In this document: positions 7,507 through 15,595 of the stretch, piece after piece
Position numbering within the stretch: position 1 is the stretch's first letter
Layout: the number at the start of each line of letters is the position of its first letter
NCBI GenBank assembly: GCA_937863205.1
Contig: CALMGA010000500.1
Span: 1-16,495 of the forward strand
DNA length: 16,495 bases
Source of the DNA: an uncultured Beijerinckiaceae bacterium
Lineage (GTDB): Bacteria; Pseudomonadota; Alphaproteobacteria; Rhizobiales; Beijerinckiaceae
Reading direction: 5' to 3'
Translations under genes and position numbers: made by a program
The notes under the pieces: generated by a model
What the model was told of the DNA's origin: nothing
The model's input: the letters and a program-made list of their open reading frames with translations, nothing else
Databases searched by the model: none

Positions 7507-7613
7507 CTAAGCAGGTTTCGCAAAAGTGCCCCGCGGTTTTGCGATCCAAACCTGCGGCATGGCAAAAAAACTGAGCAGGTGAAGCGTTGGCCTGCCAACG
7601 CGAACCTGCTTAG
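7507..7613. repeat. Nested, competing inverted repeats between mmcB and the cyclase gene
   Basis: The arm CTAAGCAGGTT (7507-7517) has a perfect inverted partner AACCTGCTTAG at 7603-7613. Most of the same arm, GCAGGTTT (7511-7518), can instead pair with AAACCTGC at 7548-7555. That pairing continues into TCGCAAAA/TTTTGCGA (7518-7525 and 7537-7544) and gives a long hairpin with a small bulge. A separate perfect hairpin GCGTTGG-CCTG-CCAACGC lies at 7584-7601. The second outer arm ends 10 bases before the cyclase start codon, near its ribosome binding site. This could be a leader that switches between two folds, or a small palindromic repeat element. Confidence 0.6.
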
Positions 7614-7623
7614 GATAAGCGGC

Positions 7624-8439
7624 GTGAAACCGCTCAGCCCACGCCGCCTTCTCACCGCGAGCCTGCTCGGCGTCGGCCTGGGGTGCTCGCCCGCCCGGCC
7701 GCAGAGCACCGTTCCGGCGACGCCGAGCCTTGCCGACGCCCTCGCCGCCCTCCATGCCCGGCCGAAGGTCGACCTGACCCACAGCTTCAGCGCGACAACG
7801 CCCGTTGCCCCCGGTTTCGGGCAGGCTCGCCTCACTCCGGCCGTCGACCCGCGCACGCTCGAAGCCTACACCATCGCCCACGATGGCTTCCGCGCGACCT
7901 ATTACGCGATGGCCGGGGCTTACGGGACCCACGTCGAGGCGCCGGCCGCCGTCGCGCCGGACGGCCGCAGCCTCGACGAGATCGACCCCGGCAACATGAT
8001 CCTTCCGCTGGTGGTCCTCGACGACACGCCGTTCCTCGCGGCCGATCCCGCCCACGCCTTCTCGCCCGACGACCTCGCCGCCTGGGAGCGGACCCACGGG
8101 CGCGTGCCGGCCGGCAGCTTCGTCGCCCTGCGTACCGATCTGTCGAAGGATTGGGCCAGCCCGTCCCGTTTCGAGCGCTCGCCCTTCCCGGCCTGGTCGC
8201 TTGCCGTGCTCAAGCTGCTGTTCGAGGCCCGCGGCGTCACCGCGATCGGCCACGAAAGCCTGGAAACGACCGTCGGGCGAGAGGGCGCAGCCTACGTGCT
8301 CGGTCAGGGACACTGGCAGGCCGCCGGGCTTGCCAACCTCGGCGACGTGCCGGCCACCGGCGCGGTGATCGTGGCCGCCTGGCCGAAGCCGAAGAGTGGG
8401 TTCGCGTTTCCCGCCCGGGTGTTCGCGGTGCTGCCGTGA
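7624..8439 (+). CDS. Exported cyclase-family (kynurenine formamidase-like) protein
   Basis: The 271-residue product belongs to the cyclase/KynB superfamily, which includes metal-dependent amide and lactone hydrolases. It starts at GTG (7624) with AGGATAAG just upstream. The N-terminus has PRRLLTASLLGVGLG, a twin-arginine-like signal, so export is likely. Family landmarks are VDLTHSF (about 49-55), GTHVEAP (101-107), SLDEIDPGNMILPLVVLD and AIGHESLETT (207-216). The usual metal motif HxGTHxDxPxH is altered: the first histidine is replaced, D becomes E105 and the last histidine becomes A109; only H103 remains. It may therefore have changed metal binding or substrate. I do not know the substrate. 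Its stop overlaps the cutA start by 4 bases, so the two are likely cotranscribed and coupled. Confidence 0.78.
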   Translation: MKPLSPRRLLTASLLGVGLGCSPARPQSTVPATPSLADALAALHARPKVDLTHSFSATTPVAPGFGQARLTPAVDPRTLEAYTIAHDGFRATYYAMAGAYGTHVEAPAAVAPDGRSLDEIDPGNMILPLVVLDDTPFLAADPAHAFSPDDLAAWERTHGRVPAGSFVALRTDLSKDWASPSRFERSPFPAWSLAVLKLLFEARGVTAIGHESLETTVGREGAAYVLGQGHWQAAGLANLGDVPATGAVIVAAWPKPKSGFAFPARVFAVLP

Positions 8440-8753
8440 CCGGCTTCGCGGTGGTGTCCACAACGGTGGCAGACGCTTCGGAAGCCCGCGACCTCGCCAA
8501 GGCGCTTGTCGAGGCGAGGCTCGCCGCCTGCGTGCAGATTATGCCGGTCACCAGCGCCTACCGCTGGGAGGGCGCGGTCGCGGAGAGCGCCGAGCAGCTC
8601 CTTGCCTGCAAGATCGCGGTGGCCGACTTCGACGCCGTCGTCTCGGCGATCCGGGCGAAACACACCTATGACGTTCCCGAGATCGTGATGACCCCGATCA
8701 TCGCCGGCGCTCGATCCTACCTGGATTGGCTTGCCGCCGCCGTGGCCCGCTGA
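8436..8753 (+). CDS. cutA: Divalent-cation tolerance protein CutA
   Basis: CutA is a small trimeric ferredoxin-like-fold protein linked to copper and other divalent-metal tolerance; its exact cellular role is unsettled. The 105-residue length is typical. Family landmarks are the N-terminal strand FAVVSTTVADASEA, ARLAACVQIMPVTSAYRWEG (about 27-46) and KHTYDVPEIVMTPI (about 75-88), where many relatives have HPYEVPE. The start is a GTG embedded in the preceding gene's stop (GTGA), which fixes it through coupling with the cyclase gene. It runs convergently into pqqA, with a terminator-like hairpin between them. Confidence 0.93.
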   Translation: MTGFAVVSTTVADASEARDLAKALVEARLAACVQIMPVTSAYRWEGAVAESAEQLLACKIAVADFDAVVSAIRAKHTYDVPEIVMTPIIAGARSYLDWLAAAVAR

Positions 8754-8843
8754 GGAAACGCGAAAAGCCACCATCGAAGAAGAGGTCTGCGAGGCGGCGA
8801 CGCGAGGCCATCGAAGGACCAGACGTCGGCACTCTCGACGCAA

Positions 8844-8876
8844 AAGCGGCGGCGCCCGCGAAGGTCGCCGCCGCTT
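8844..8876 (-). terminator. Strong intrinsic terminator of pqqA, possibly bidirectional
   Basis: AAGCGGCGGCG (8844-8854) and CGCCGCCGCTT (8866-8876) form a perfect 11-bp stem with an 11-base loop. Read on the minus strand, the stem ends in a TTTT run, 35 bases after the pqqA stop. On the plus strand it lies 90 bases after cutA with only TT following, so it serves the pqqA side better. Confidence 0.75.
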
Positions 8877-8910
8877 CAATCCGACATCACTGCTGACGTC
8901 GGAACAAACT

Positions 8911-9000
8911 TCAGAATTCGACGGAAATGTCGGCCGAGTCGTAGCTCGTGACTTCCATGCCGACGCAGATCTCTTCGACGATCGGGGCGACCCAGTTCAT
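8911..9000 (-). CDS. pqqA: Coenzyme PQQ precursor peptide PqqA (stand-alone)
   Basis: This 29-residue peptide is the ribosomal precursor of the redox cofactor pyrroloquinoline quinone. The radical-SAM enzyme PqqE, with the PqqD chaperone, crosslinks a glutamate and a tyrosine spaced ExxxY, which are later cut out to form the cofactor. Here they are E16 and Y20 within EICVGMEVTSY, and that block and the 29-residue length agree with the Methylobacterium peptide as I remember it. The start is supported by GGAGA six bases before the ATG (read on the minus strand), and a strong terminator follows. No pqqB, C, D or E gene lies within the window on either side, so the gene is monocistronic. Annotation programs easily miss it because it is so short. 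Confidence 0.93.
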   Translation of the reverse strand: MNWVAPIVEEICVGMEVTSYDSADISVEF

Positions 9001-9385
9001 GTTTCTCTCCAAAGTTCTTATCGTGCTGGCCTTGTTGGCCACAGCTACCTAGATCGGCGCGAGCGCCGTGACCAACGAAGAGTTTCGTTCGGGTTGATCG
9101 ATCACCTCGATCAATGAGAGATCTTTGAGAAACCAGAGCATCGGATCTGCCCAAAAGCCGCCGCATACTTTCTGGTCCGGTGCTTTCGCCCGAACGAACG
9201 AGGCCGGCGGCGACGGTCACGCACCGTAGGATGTAATCTTCCCGACACGGCACGCGCGGGCGTGGCGGCCGGGTTGCCTCGATGAGGGACGGGCGCATGC
9301 ATCAGGCTGCTGGCTGGATCGATGGAGGGACCGGCGACATGCGGATCCCCGCGCCCGGTGCTGGCCTCGCGCCAAGGCCGCGCCC
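9001..9385. promoter_or_regulatory. Divergent pqqA-oxyR control region with four consecutive dyads
   Basis: This 385-base gap has no convincing gene. On the pqqA side it holds four short inverted repeats in a row: TGGCC-5-GGCCA (9027-9041), CGGCG-4-CGCCG (9055-9068), AACGAA-4-TTCGTT (9074-9089) and TTGATCGA-5-TCGATCAA (9094-9114). The last is operator-like; the nearer three would lie in the pqqA leader if transcription starts beyond them. The oxyR half (9115-9385) shows only an AAGG-like ribosome binding site near 9374-9377. I cannot place -35/-10 elements with confidence and see no clear four-part OxyR site. Confidence 0.5.
9094..9114. promoter_or_regulatory. Operator-like perfect dyad upstream of pqqA
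   Basis: TTGATCGA-TCACC-TCGATCAA is a perfect 8-bp inverted repeat with a 5-base spacer, centred about 104 bases upstream of the pqqA start codon. Its size and AT-flanked arms suit a dimeric repressor or activator. The regulator is unknown; no T-run follows, so it is not a terminator. Confidence 0.5.
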
Positions 9386-10327
9386 ATGAGCTATCCGCCG
9401 ACGTTGAAGCAGCTGCAGTACCTCACCGCGCTGCACCAGCACGGCCATTTCGGACGAGCTGCCGAAGCAGTCTGCGTGACGCAATCGACGCTGTCGGCCG
9501 GCCTGCGCGAACTGGAAGGGCTGCTCGGCGCTGTGCTGGTCGAGCGCACGCAACGCGTCCTGCGCTTCACGCCGCTGGGCGAGCGCATCGTCGCCAAGGC
9601 CTACATCGTGCTGCGCGAGGCCGACGAGCTGACCGCCATGGCGAGCGGCTCGGGCAAGCCGCTGAGCGGCGAAGTCCGCCTGGGCGTCATCCCCACCATC
9701 GCGCCGTTCCTGCTGCCCTTGCTGCTGCCGGAACTGCGCACCGCCTTCCCCGATCTCAAGCTGTATCTGCGGGAAGACCTGACGACGCCGGCCTGCGAAG
9801 CGCTGATGCGCGGCCAGCTCGATTGCCTGCTGCTCGCCCTTCCCTACCCCTGCGGCGACGTCACCCTGGCGCCGATGTTTCGCGACCCCTTCTACCTCGC
9901 CTTCCATCCTGCGGAGTTCGACGGCGCCGCGCCTTTCGTTCTACCGGAAGCGATCGACGATACACGCCTGCTCGTGCTGGAAGATGGACATTGCCTCCGC
10001 GGCCATGCGCTGGAAGCCTGTGGCCGGCCGGAGCTGCGCACCGATATGGCGCATGTCGGCACGTCGTTGCACACGCTGGTGCAGATGGTGGCGAATCGGC
10101 TTGGTCTGACGCTGCTGCCGGAAATGGCCGTGATGTCCGGTATCCTGTCGGGAACGCCGGTTCAAGCCAGACCCGTTGAGGGGCAGCACGCCAGCCGTGA
10201 AATCGCGCTCGCCTGGCGCAAATCGAGCCCGCGTGCCGATGAATTCATCCTTCTCGCCGAAGCGTTCCATGCGAGTTGGCAATCGCAACTGACATTGGCG
10301 TCGCAGCGCGAAGGCGACGAGTTCTGA
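9386..10327 (+). CDS. oxyR: Hydrogen-peroxide-sensing LysR-type regulator OxyR
   Basis: OxyR is a LysR-family transcription factor that senses peroxide by forming an intramolecular disulfide and then activates antioxidant genes. The 313-residue protein has an N-terminal winged helix-turn-helix (about 5-64, with FGRAAEAVCVTQSTLSAGLRELE). Its effector domain carries the hallmark LEDGHCLRGHALEAC, with C203 and C212 spaced nine apart like C199 and C208 of E. coli OxyR. GTSLHTLVQMVANRLGLTLLPEMAV is also typical. The start at 9386 has AAGG about nine bases upstream. No catalase or peroxiredoxin gene, its common neighbours, lies in the window. It is divergent from pqqA. Confidence 0.95.
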   Translation: MSYPPTLKQLQYLTALHQHGHFGRAAEAVCVTQSTLSAGLRELEGLLGAVLVERTQRVLRFTPLGERIVAKAYIVLREADELTAMASGSGKPLSGEVRLGVIPTIAPFLLPLLLPELRTAFPDLKLYLREDLTTPACEALMRGQLDCLLLALPYPCGDVTLAPMFRDPFYLAFHPAEFDGAAPFVLPEAIDDTRLLVLEDGHCLRGHALEACGRPELRTDMAHVGTSLHTLVQMVANRLGLTLLPEMAVMSGILSGTPVQARPVEGQHASREIALAWRKSSPRADEFILLAEAFHASWQSQLTLASQREGDEF

Positions 10328-10385
10328 CGGATGAGGTCGGCAAGTTCAGTGGTCGCTGCTCCTGATTTACGCTGGAGCTCCGGAG

Positions 10386-10421
10386 GGACGTTCAGGCAAG
10401 CGGCAGCCTGTCTGAACGTCC
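10386..10421. terminator. Stem-loop between oxyR and a convergent small gene
   Basis: GGACGTTCAG (10386-10395) and CTGAACGTCC (10412-10421) form a perfect 10-bp stem over a 16-base loop that can pair further internally. It lies 58 bases after the oxyR stop and 77 bases beyond the 3' end of the convergent gene. Neither side has a T-run, so it may be a bidirectional terminator of non-canonical type or an RNA-stabilising structure. Confidence 0.5.
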
Positions 10422-10498
10422 GCGACCGATATCAAAGGGAGCAACGTTCCAACCGTTGCCGATCATGACGCATGCCCTCACGCAAGCCTTGGCGCAGA

Positions 10499-10774
10499 TC
10501 AGTTCCGGTCGGGGTATTCGCCCGGGGGACCTCCGGTCGCCGTTCCCGCGCCAGCCGCCGTTCCGTTGGTTGTCGCGCCGCCGCCTGTGCCACCCGTGCC
10601 GCCGCGGCCGCTCTCGCTGTAGCCGGTGATGGCGCTGTCGGCACCCGTGCCGGTGCCGCGCGTAAGGGGGGCCGTGCCGCCCGTCCCCGGCCTCACGGCA
10701 TCCTGCGCCAAGCCCGGGGCGGTCATCGCGGCGAACCCGACCACCGATAAGGCAACCTTGATCAATCCATTCAT
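10499..10774 (-). CDS. Small exported Gly/Thr-rich protein of unknown function
   Basis: I do not recognise this 91-residue protein. It has a clear signal peptide (about 1-23, LIKVALSVVGFAAMTAPGLA, then Q). The mature part is low-complexity, about 65 residues rich in Gly, Thr and Ala, with TGTGADSAITGYSESGRGGTGGTGGG and a PPGEYPDRN end; no cysteines or domain are visible. The start is fixed by GGAGA six bases before the ATG, and the frame also extends upstream to 10906 without signal character. Small secreted proteins of this kind are common and poorly conserved in alphaproteobacteria. It converges on oxyR, with a stem-loop in between. Confidence 0.65.
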   Translation of the reverse strand: MNGLIKVALSVVGFAAMTAPGLAQDAVRPGTGGTAPLTRGTGTGADSAITGYSESGRGGTGGTGGGATTNGTAAGAGTATGGPPGEYPDRN

Positions 10775-11248
10775 TTCATTCTCCGATCGAAGCCCATGCG
10801 AACGCACGTCTCCGGGTTGGCGTGCAGCTGAGGGATGCGACGTGACAACAGCGAGCGCAATGTATCCAGGTGGACCGGGACGCCTCACATGTTGTAATTT
10901 GTGCACGCACTTTCGGTTCCCGGCAGACCTGCGCCAAGTGTTGTTTTTGCCACGCTACTTCCGAACAACAGCTATGCAATCACAGTCGAGCCGCTCGGCG
11001 AGGTTGCGATCCAGTCAAGCGGGATCCGCTTGAGCTTCGGTGAGGCAACGGACGTGGTCGTCCGCTTCCACGCGAATGTCGGCCCGCGCTGAACCCGACG
11101 GGTCGGGTGCATGTCACGAGCCGCCGTCCTCCACGCTGCCGTGAACCGATCGCCTTACCGCCGGAGCCGACAGCCGCTTTCGGAACGAGCTTGTTGCCAA
11201 TGGCGAAGCGCAGCCGCCTCGCTCCACTCCGAAGAGGAACCCGCCGCC
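10775..11248. other. 474-base gap without a convincing gene
   Basis: This region separates the small exported gene (minus) from hyi (plus), so it should hold both promoters, but I cannot point to clear -35/-10 boxes. It is less GC-rich than the genes around 10881-10990. A plus-strand GTG frame at 10901-11092 (63 codons) has no ribosome binding site, though its C-terminal half (SYAITVEPLGEVAIQ, LSFGEATDVVVRF) looks protein-like. It could be the tail of a decayed gene. A weak hairpin ACCCGA-CGGG-TCGGGT sits at 11093-11108. Confidence 0.4.
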
Positions 11249-12031
11249 ATGCCGAAGTTCAACGCCAACCTGACGATGCTCTTCACCGAGCTGCCCTTCC
11301 TCGATCGCTTCGCGGCGGCGCGGCAGGCCGGCTTCGAGGCGGTTGAAATCCTCTTCCCCTACGATCACGGCGCGGCCGAACTGCGCGCGCGTCTCGATGA
11401 TCATGGCCTGCAGCTCGTCTTGCAGAACCTGCCCGCCGGCGACTTCGCCGGCGGCGAACGCGGCGTCGCGGTGCTGCCCGATCGCAAGGCGGAGTTCCGC
11501 CGCGGCGTCAGCCAGGCTCTGGAGACCGCGGGAGCGCTCGGTTGTTCGCAGGTCAACTGCCTCGTCGGCAAGGTTCCGGCCGGCCTCGACTTGCGGCTGG
11601 TCGAGGACACCCTCATGGAAAATCTGAGCTTCGCCGCCGCCGAGCTGAAGAATGGCGGCATTCGCCTGCTGCTGGAGATGGTCAACACCCGCGACGTACC
11701 GGGCTTCCATCTCAGCACCACGGCGCAAGCCCTCGTCCTGATCGATCGGATCGGGTCGGACAACATCTTCCTGCAATACGACATTTACCACATGCAGGTG
11801 ATGGAGGGAGACCTCGCGCGCACCCTGGAGCGCCATCTCCCGCGCATCGCCCACGTCCAGATCGCCGACAATCCCGGCCGGCACGAGCCCGGCACGGGCG
11901 AGATCAACTATCCCTTCCTGTTCCGCCATCTCGACGCGATCGGTTACGGCGGCTGGGTCGGCTGCGAATACGTGCCCGCCGGTCGCACCATCGATGGCCT
12001 GGGCTGGCTCGCGCAGGCGCGGGCCGCCTGA
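11249..12031 (+). CDS. hyi: Hydroxypyruvate isomerase Hyi
   Basis: Hyi interconverts hydroxypyruvate and tartronate semialdehyde in glyoxylate and glycerate metabolism. The 260-residue protein is a xylose-isomerase-like TIM barrel of the usual length (258 in E. coli). The two catalytic glutamates are visible as E143 in LLLEMVNTRDVPGFH and E240 in GCEYVPAG, the same positions as in E. coli Hyi. PYDHGAAEL, YDIYHMQ and HVQIADNPGRHEPGTGEINY are also typical. The start at 11249 has GAGGA about ten bases upstream; an upstream extension to 11111 is unlike the family. glxR follows after 35 bases, so the two form an operon. The closely related OtnI (2-oxotetronate isomerase) is an alternative, less likely next to glxR. 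Confidence 0.92.
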   Translation: MPKFNANLTMLFTELPFLDRFAAARQAGFEAVEILFPYDHGAAELRARLDDHGLQLVLQNLPAGDFAGGERGVAVLPDRKAEFRRGVSQALETAGALGCSQVNCLVGKVPAGLDLRLVEDTLMENLSFAAAELKNGGIRLLLEMVNTRDVPGFHLSTTAQALVLIDRIGSDNIFLQYDIYHMQVMEGDLARTLERHLPRIAHVQIADNPGRHEPGTGEINYPFLFRHLDAIGYGGWVGCEYVPAGRTIDGLGWLAQARAA

Positions 12032-12066
12032 AGCAAGCTTCTCACACCAACTCCAAGGATCCGCAC

Positions 12067-12951
12067 ATGTCCGATCTCGGTTTCATCGGCCTCGGCATCA
12101 TGGGGGCGCCGATGGCCGGTCGCCTTGCCAAGGCCGGCCATGCGCTCAGCCTGCGCGGCGGCCGTCGACCGCTGCCGCAGGACCTGCTCGACGGTGGCGC
12201 CCACGCCTGCGCCAACCCCCGCGAAGTGGCCGAGCGCTCGGAGGTGATCTTCCTGATGGTGCCGGACACGCCGCAAGTCGAGGAAGTGCTGTTCGCAAGC
12301 GACGGCGTCGCCGCCGGCCTCGACGCCGGCAAGGTCGTCGTCGACATGAGTTCGATCTCGCCGCTCGCCACCAAGGACTTCGCCAAGCGCATCAACGAGC
12401 GCGGCTGCGCCTACCTCGACGCGCCGGTGTCGGGCGGCGAGGTCGGCGCCAAGGCCGGCAGCCTGACGATCATGGTCGGCGGCCCGGACGATGCCTTTGA
12501 ACGGGTCAAGCCCCTGTTCGAGCTGATGGGGAAAAACATCACCCTTGTCGGCGGCAACGGCGACGGACAAACGACCAAGGTCGCCAACCAGATCATCGTC
12601 GCCCTCAATATCGAAGCGGTGGCCGAGGCGCTGGTCTTCGCCGCCAAGGCCGGCGCCGACCCGGCCCGCGTCCGGCAGGCGCTGATGGGCGGCTTCGCCT
12701 CGTCCCGGATCCTGGACGTGCACGGCGAGCGCATGGTGACGCGCAGCTTCGCCCCCGGCTTCCGCATCGCCTTGCACCAGAAGGATCTCAACCTCGCCCT
12801 GGAGGGCGCCCGCACCCTCGGCGTGCCGCTGCCCAACACGGCCACCGCGCAGCAACTGTTCAACGCCTGCGCAGCCAATGGTGACTCGGCTCTCGACCAC
12901 TCGGCGATGGTGAAGGCGCTGGAACTCCTCGCGGCTCAGGCGGTGGCTTGA
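12067..12951 (+). CDS. glxR: 2-hydroxy-3-oxopropionate (tartronate semialdehyde) reductase
   Basis: This enzyme reduces tartronate semialdehyde, the product of Hyi or glyoxylate carboligase, to D-glycerate. The 294-residue protein is a beta-hydroxyacid dehydrogenase. It has the Rossmann dinucleotide motif GFIGLGIMGAPMA (about 5-17), substrate-binding DAPVSGGEVGAKAGSL (118-132), and the catalytic lysine K171 with N175 in GQTTKVANQ. FAPGFRIALHQKDLNLAL near the end is diagnostic of the GlxR/GarR group. The stretch after the first helix (LRGGRRPLPQDLL, about 29-41) is more arginine-rich than in enterobacterial relatives and may bear on NADPH use. Hyi lies just upstream; gcl is absent from the window. 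GarR is an equivalent name. Confidence 0.92.
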   Translation: MSDLGFIGLGIMGAPMAGRLAKAGHALSLRGGRRPLPQDLLDGGAHACANPREVAERSEVIFLMVPDTPQVEEVLFASDGVAAGLDAGKVVVDMSSISPLATKDFAKRINERGCAYLDAPVSGGEVGAKAGSLTIMVGGPDDAFERVKPLFELMGKNITLVGGNGDGQTTKVANQIIVALNIEAVAEALVFAAKAGADPARVRQALMGGFASSRILDVHGERMVTRSFAPGFRIALHQKDLNLALEGARTLGVPLPNTATAQQLFNACAANGDSALDHSAMVKALELLAAQAVA

Positions 12952-13158
12952 AGGAGGTGGCCTGAGGGAGGACGCAGGTCATCCGCTGTTTGCGCCTGTG
13001 AAGCAGATGATCACGACCACCGTGCATGATCCTTTTGCCGGAAGCGGTCTATGCGTTCTCGATCAAGGCAGGCTGCTGCGGCACCCTGATTTCAACGAAT
13101 GTTGTGGGTCGAGAGCTGGCGTCGAGCGATGAAGCCGATCGGGTTCGGCCGGCGACGG

Positions 13159-15195
<2,037 letters not shown>

Positions 15196-15397
15196 CCGGC
15201 CAACAGGCCACGGCTGGCCCGGTCACGCAAGTCGAGGCGGTCGAGGGGAATGATGCGCAGCGCGGGACGGGAGCCGCGACGGCACCCTCCAGGCATTTCG
15301 GACGCTGGGGCGCCTCCGCCGATCGACGCAGCCGATCGACCCGGCAATCGCAGCCGGGCGGCTGGACGACTCCGCGGAGCTGCACTAGCAAGGCGCC

Positions 15398-15595
15398 ATG
15401 ACGCCGAACCACTACTCGCCGCTGTGGCTTCTCCTCCTCATCCCCTACGTCGGGCTGCTCTGGGTGCCGTTCTACAACATGTCGGGACCCGAGCTGTTCG
15501 GCTTCCCGTTCTTCTACTGGTATCAGCTCGCCTGGGTGCCGCTGACCTCGCTGCTGATCTGGCTGGTGTACCGGAGCCTGCCGCATGACGAATAA
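15398..15595 (+). CDS. DUF3311-family small membrane protein
   Basis: The 65-residue hydrophobic protein has two predicted membrane helices (about 8-26 and 38-58), with a conserved-looking middle VPFYNMSGPELFGFPFFYWYQ. This pattern is that of DUF3311, small proteins usually encoded directly before a sodium:solute symporter. A role as a partner or assembly subunit of the transporter is inferred from that pairing; no function is established here. The start at 15398 has AAGG about six bases upstream. Its end overlaps the symporter start by 11 bases, which points to translational coupling. Confidence 0.85.
   Translation: MTPNHYSPLWLLLLIPYVGLLWVPFYNMSGPELFGFPFFYWYQLAWVPLTSLLIWLVYRSLPHDE

Noticed and set aside
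7492..7623. Upstream extension of the cyclase reading frame
   Set aside because: It runs through the inverted repeats, lacks a ribosome binding site and would place the signal peptide internally; the GTG at 7624 has a good site.
9001..9385. OxyR binding site between pqqA and oxyR
   Set aside because: No four-part ATAG/CTAT arrangement with 7-base spacers is visible; only unrelated dyads are present.
15334..15358. Hairpin CCCGGC-7-GCCGGG upstream of the DUF3311 gene
   Set aside because: The stem is only 6 bp in GC-rich DNA with no T-run, and such stems are expected by chance here.
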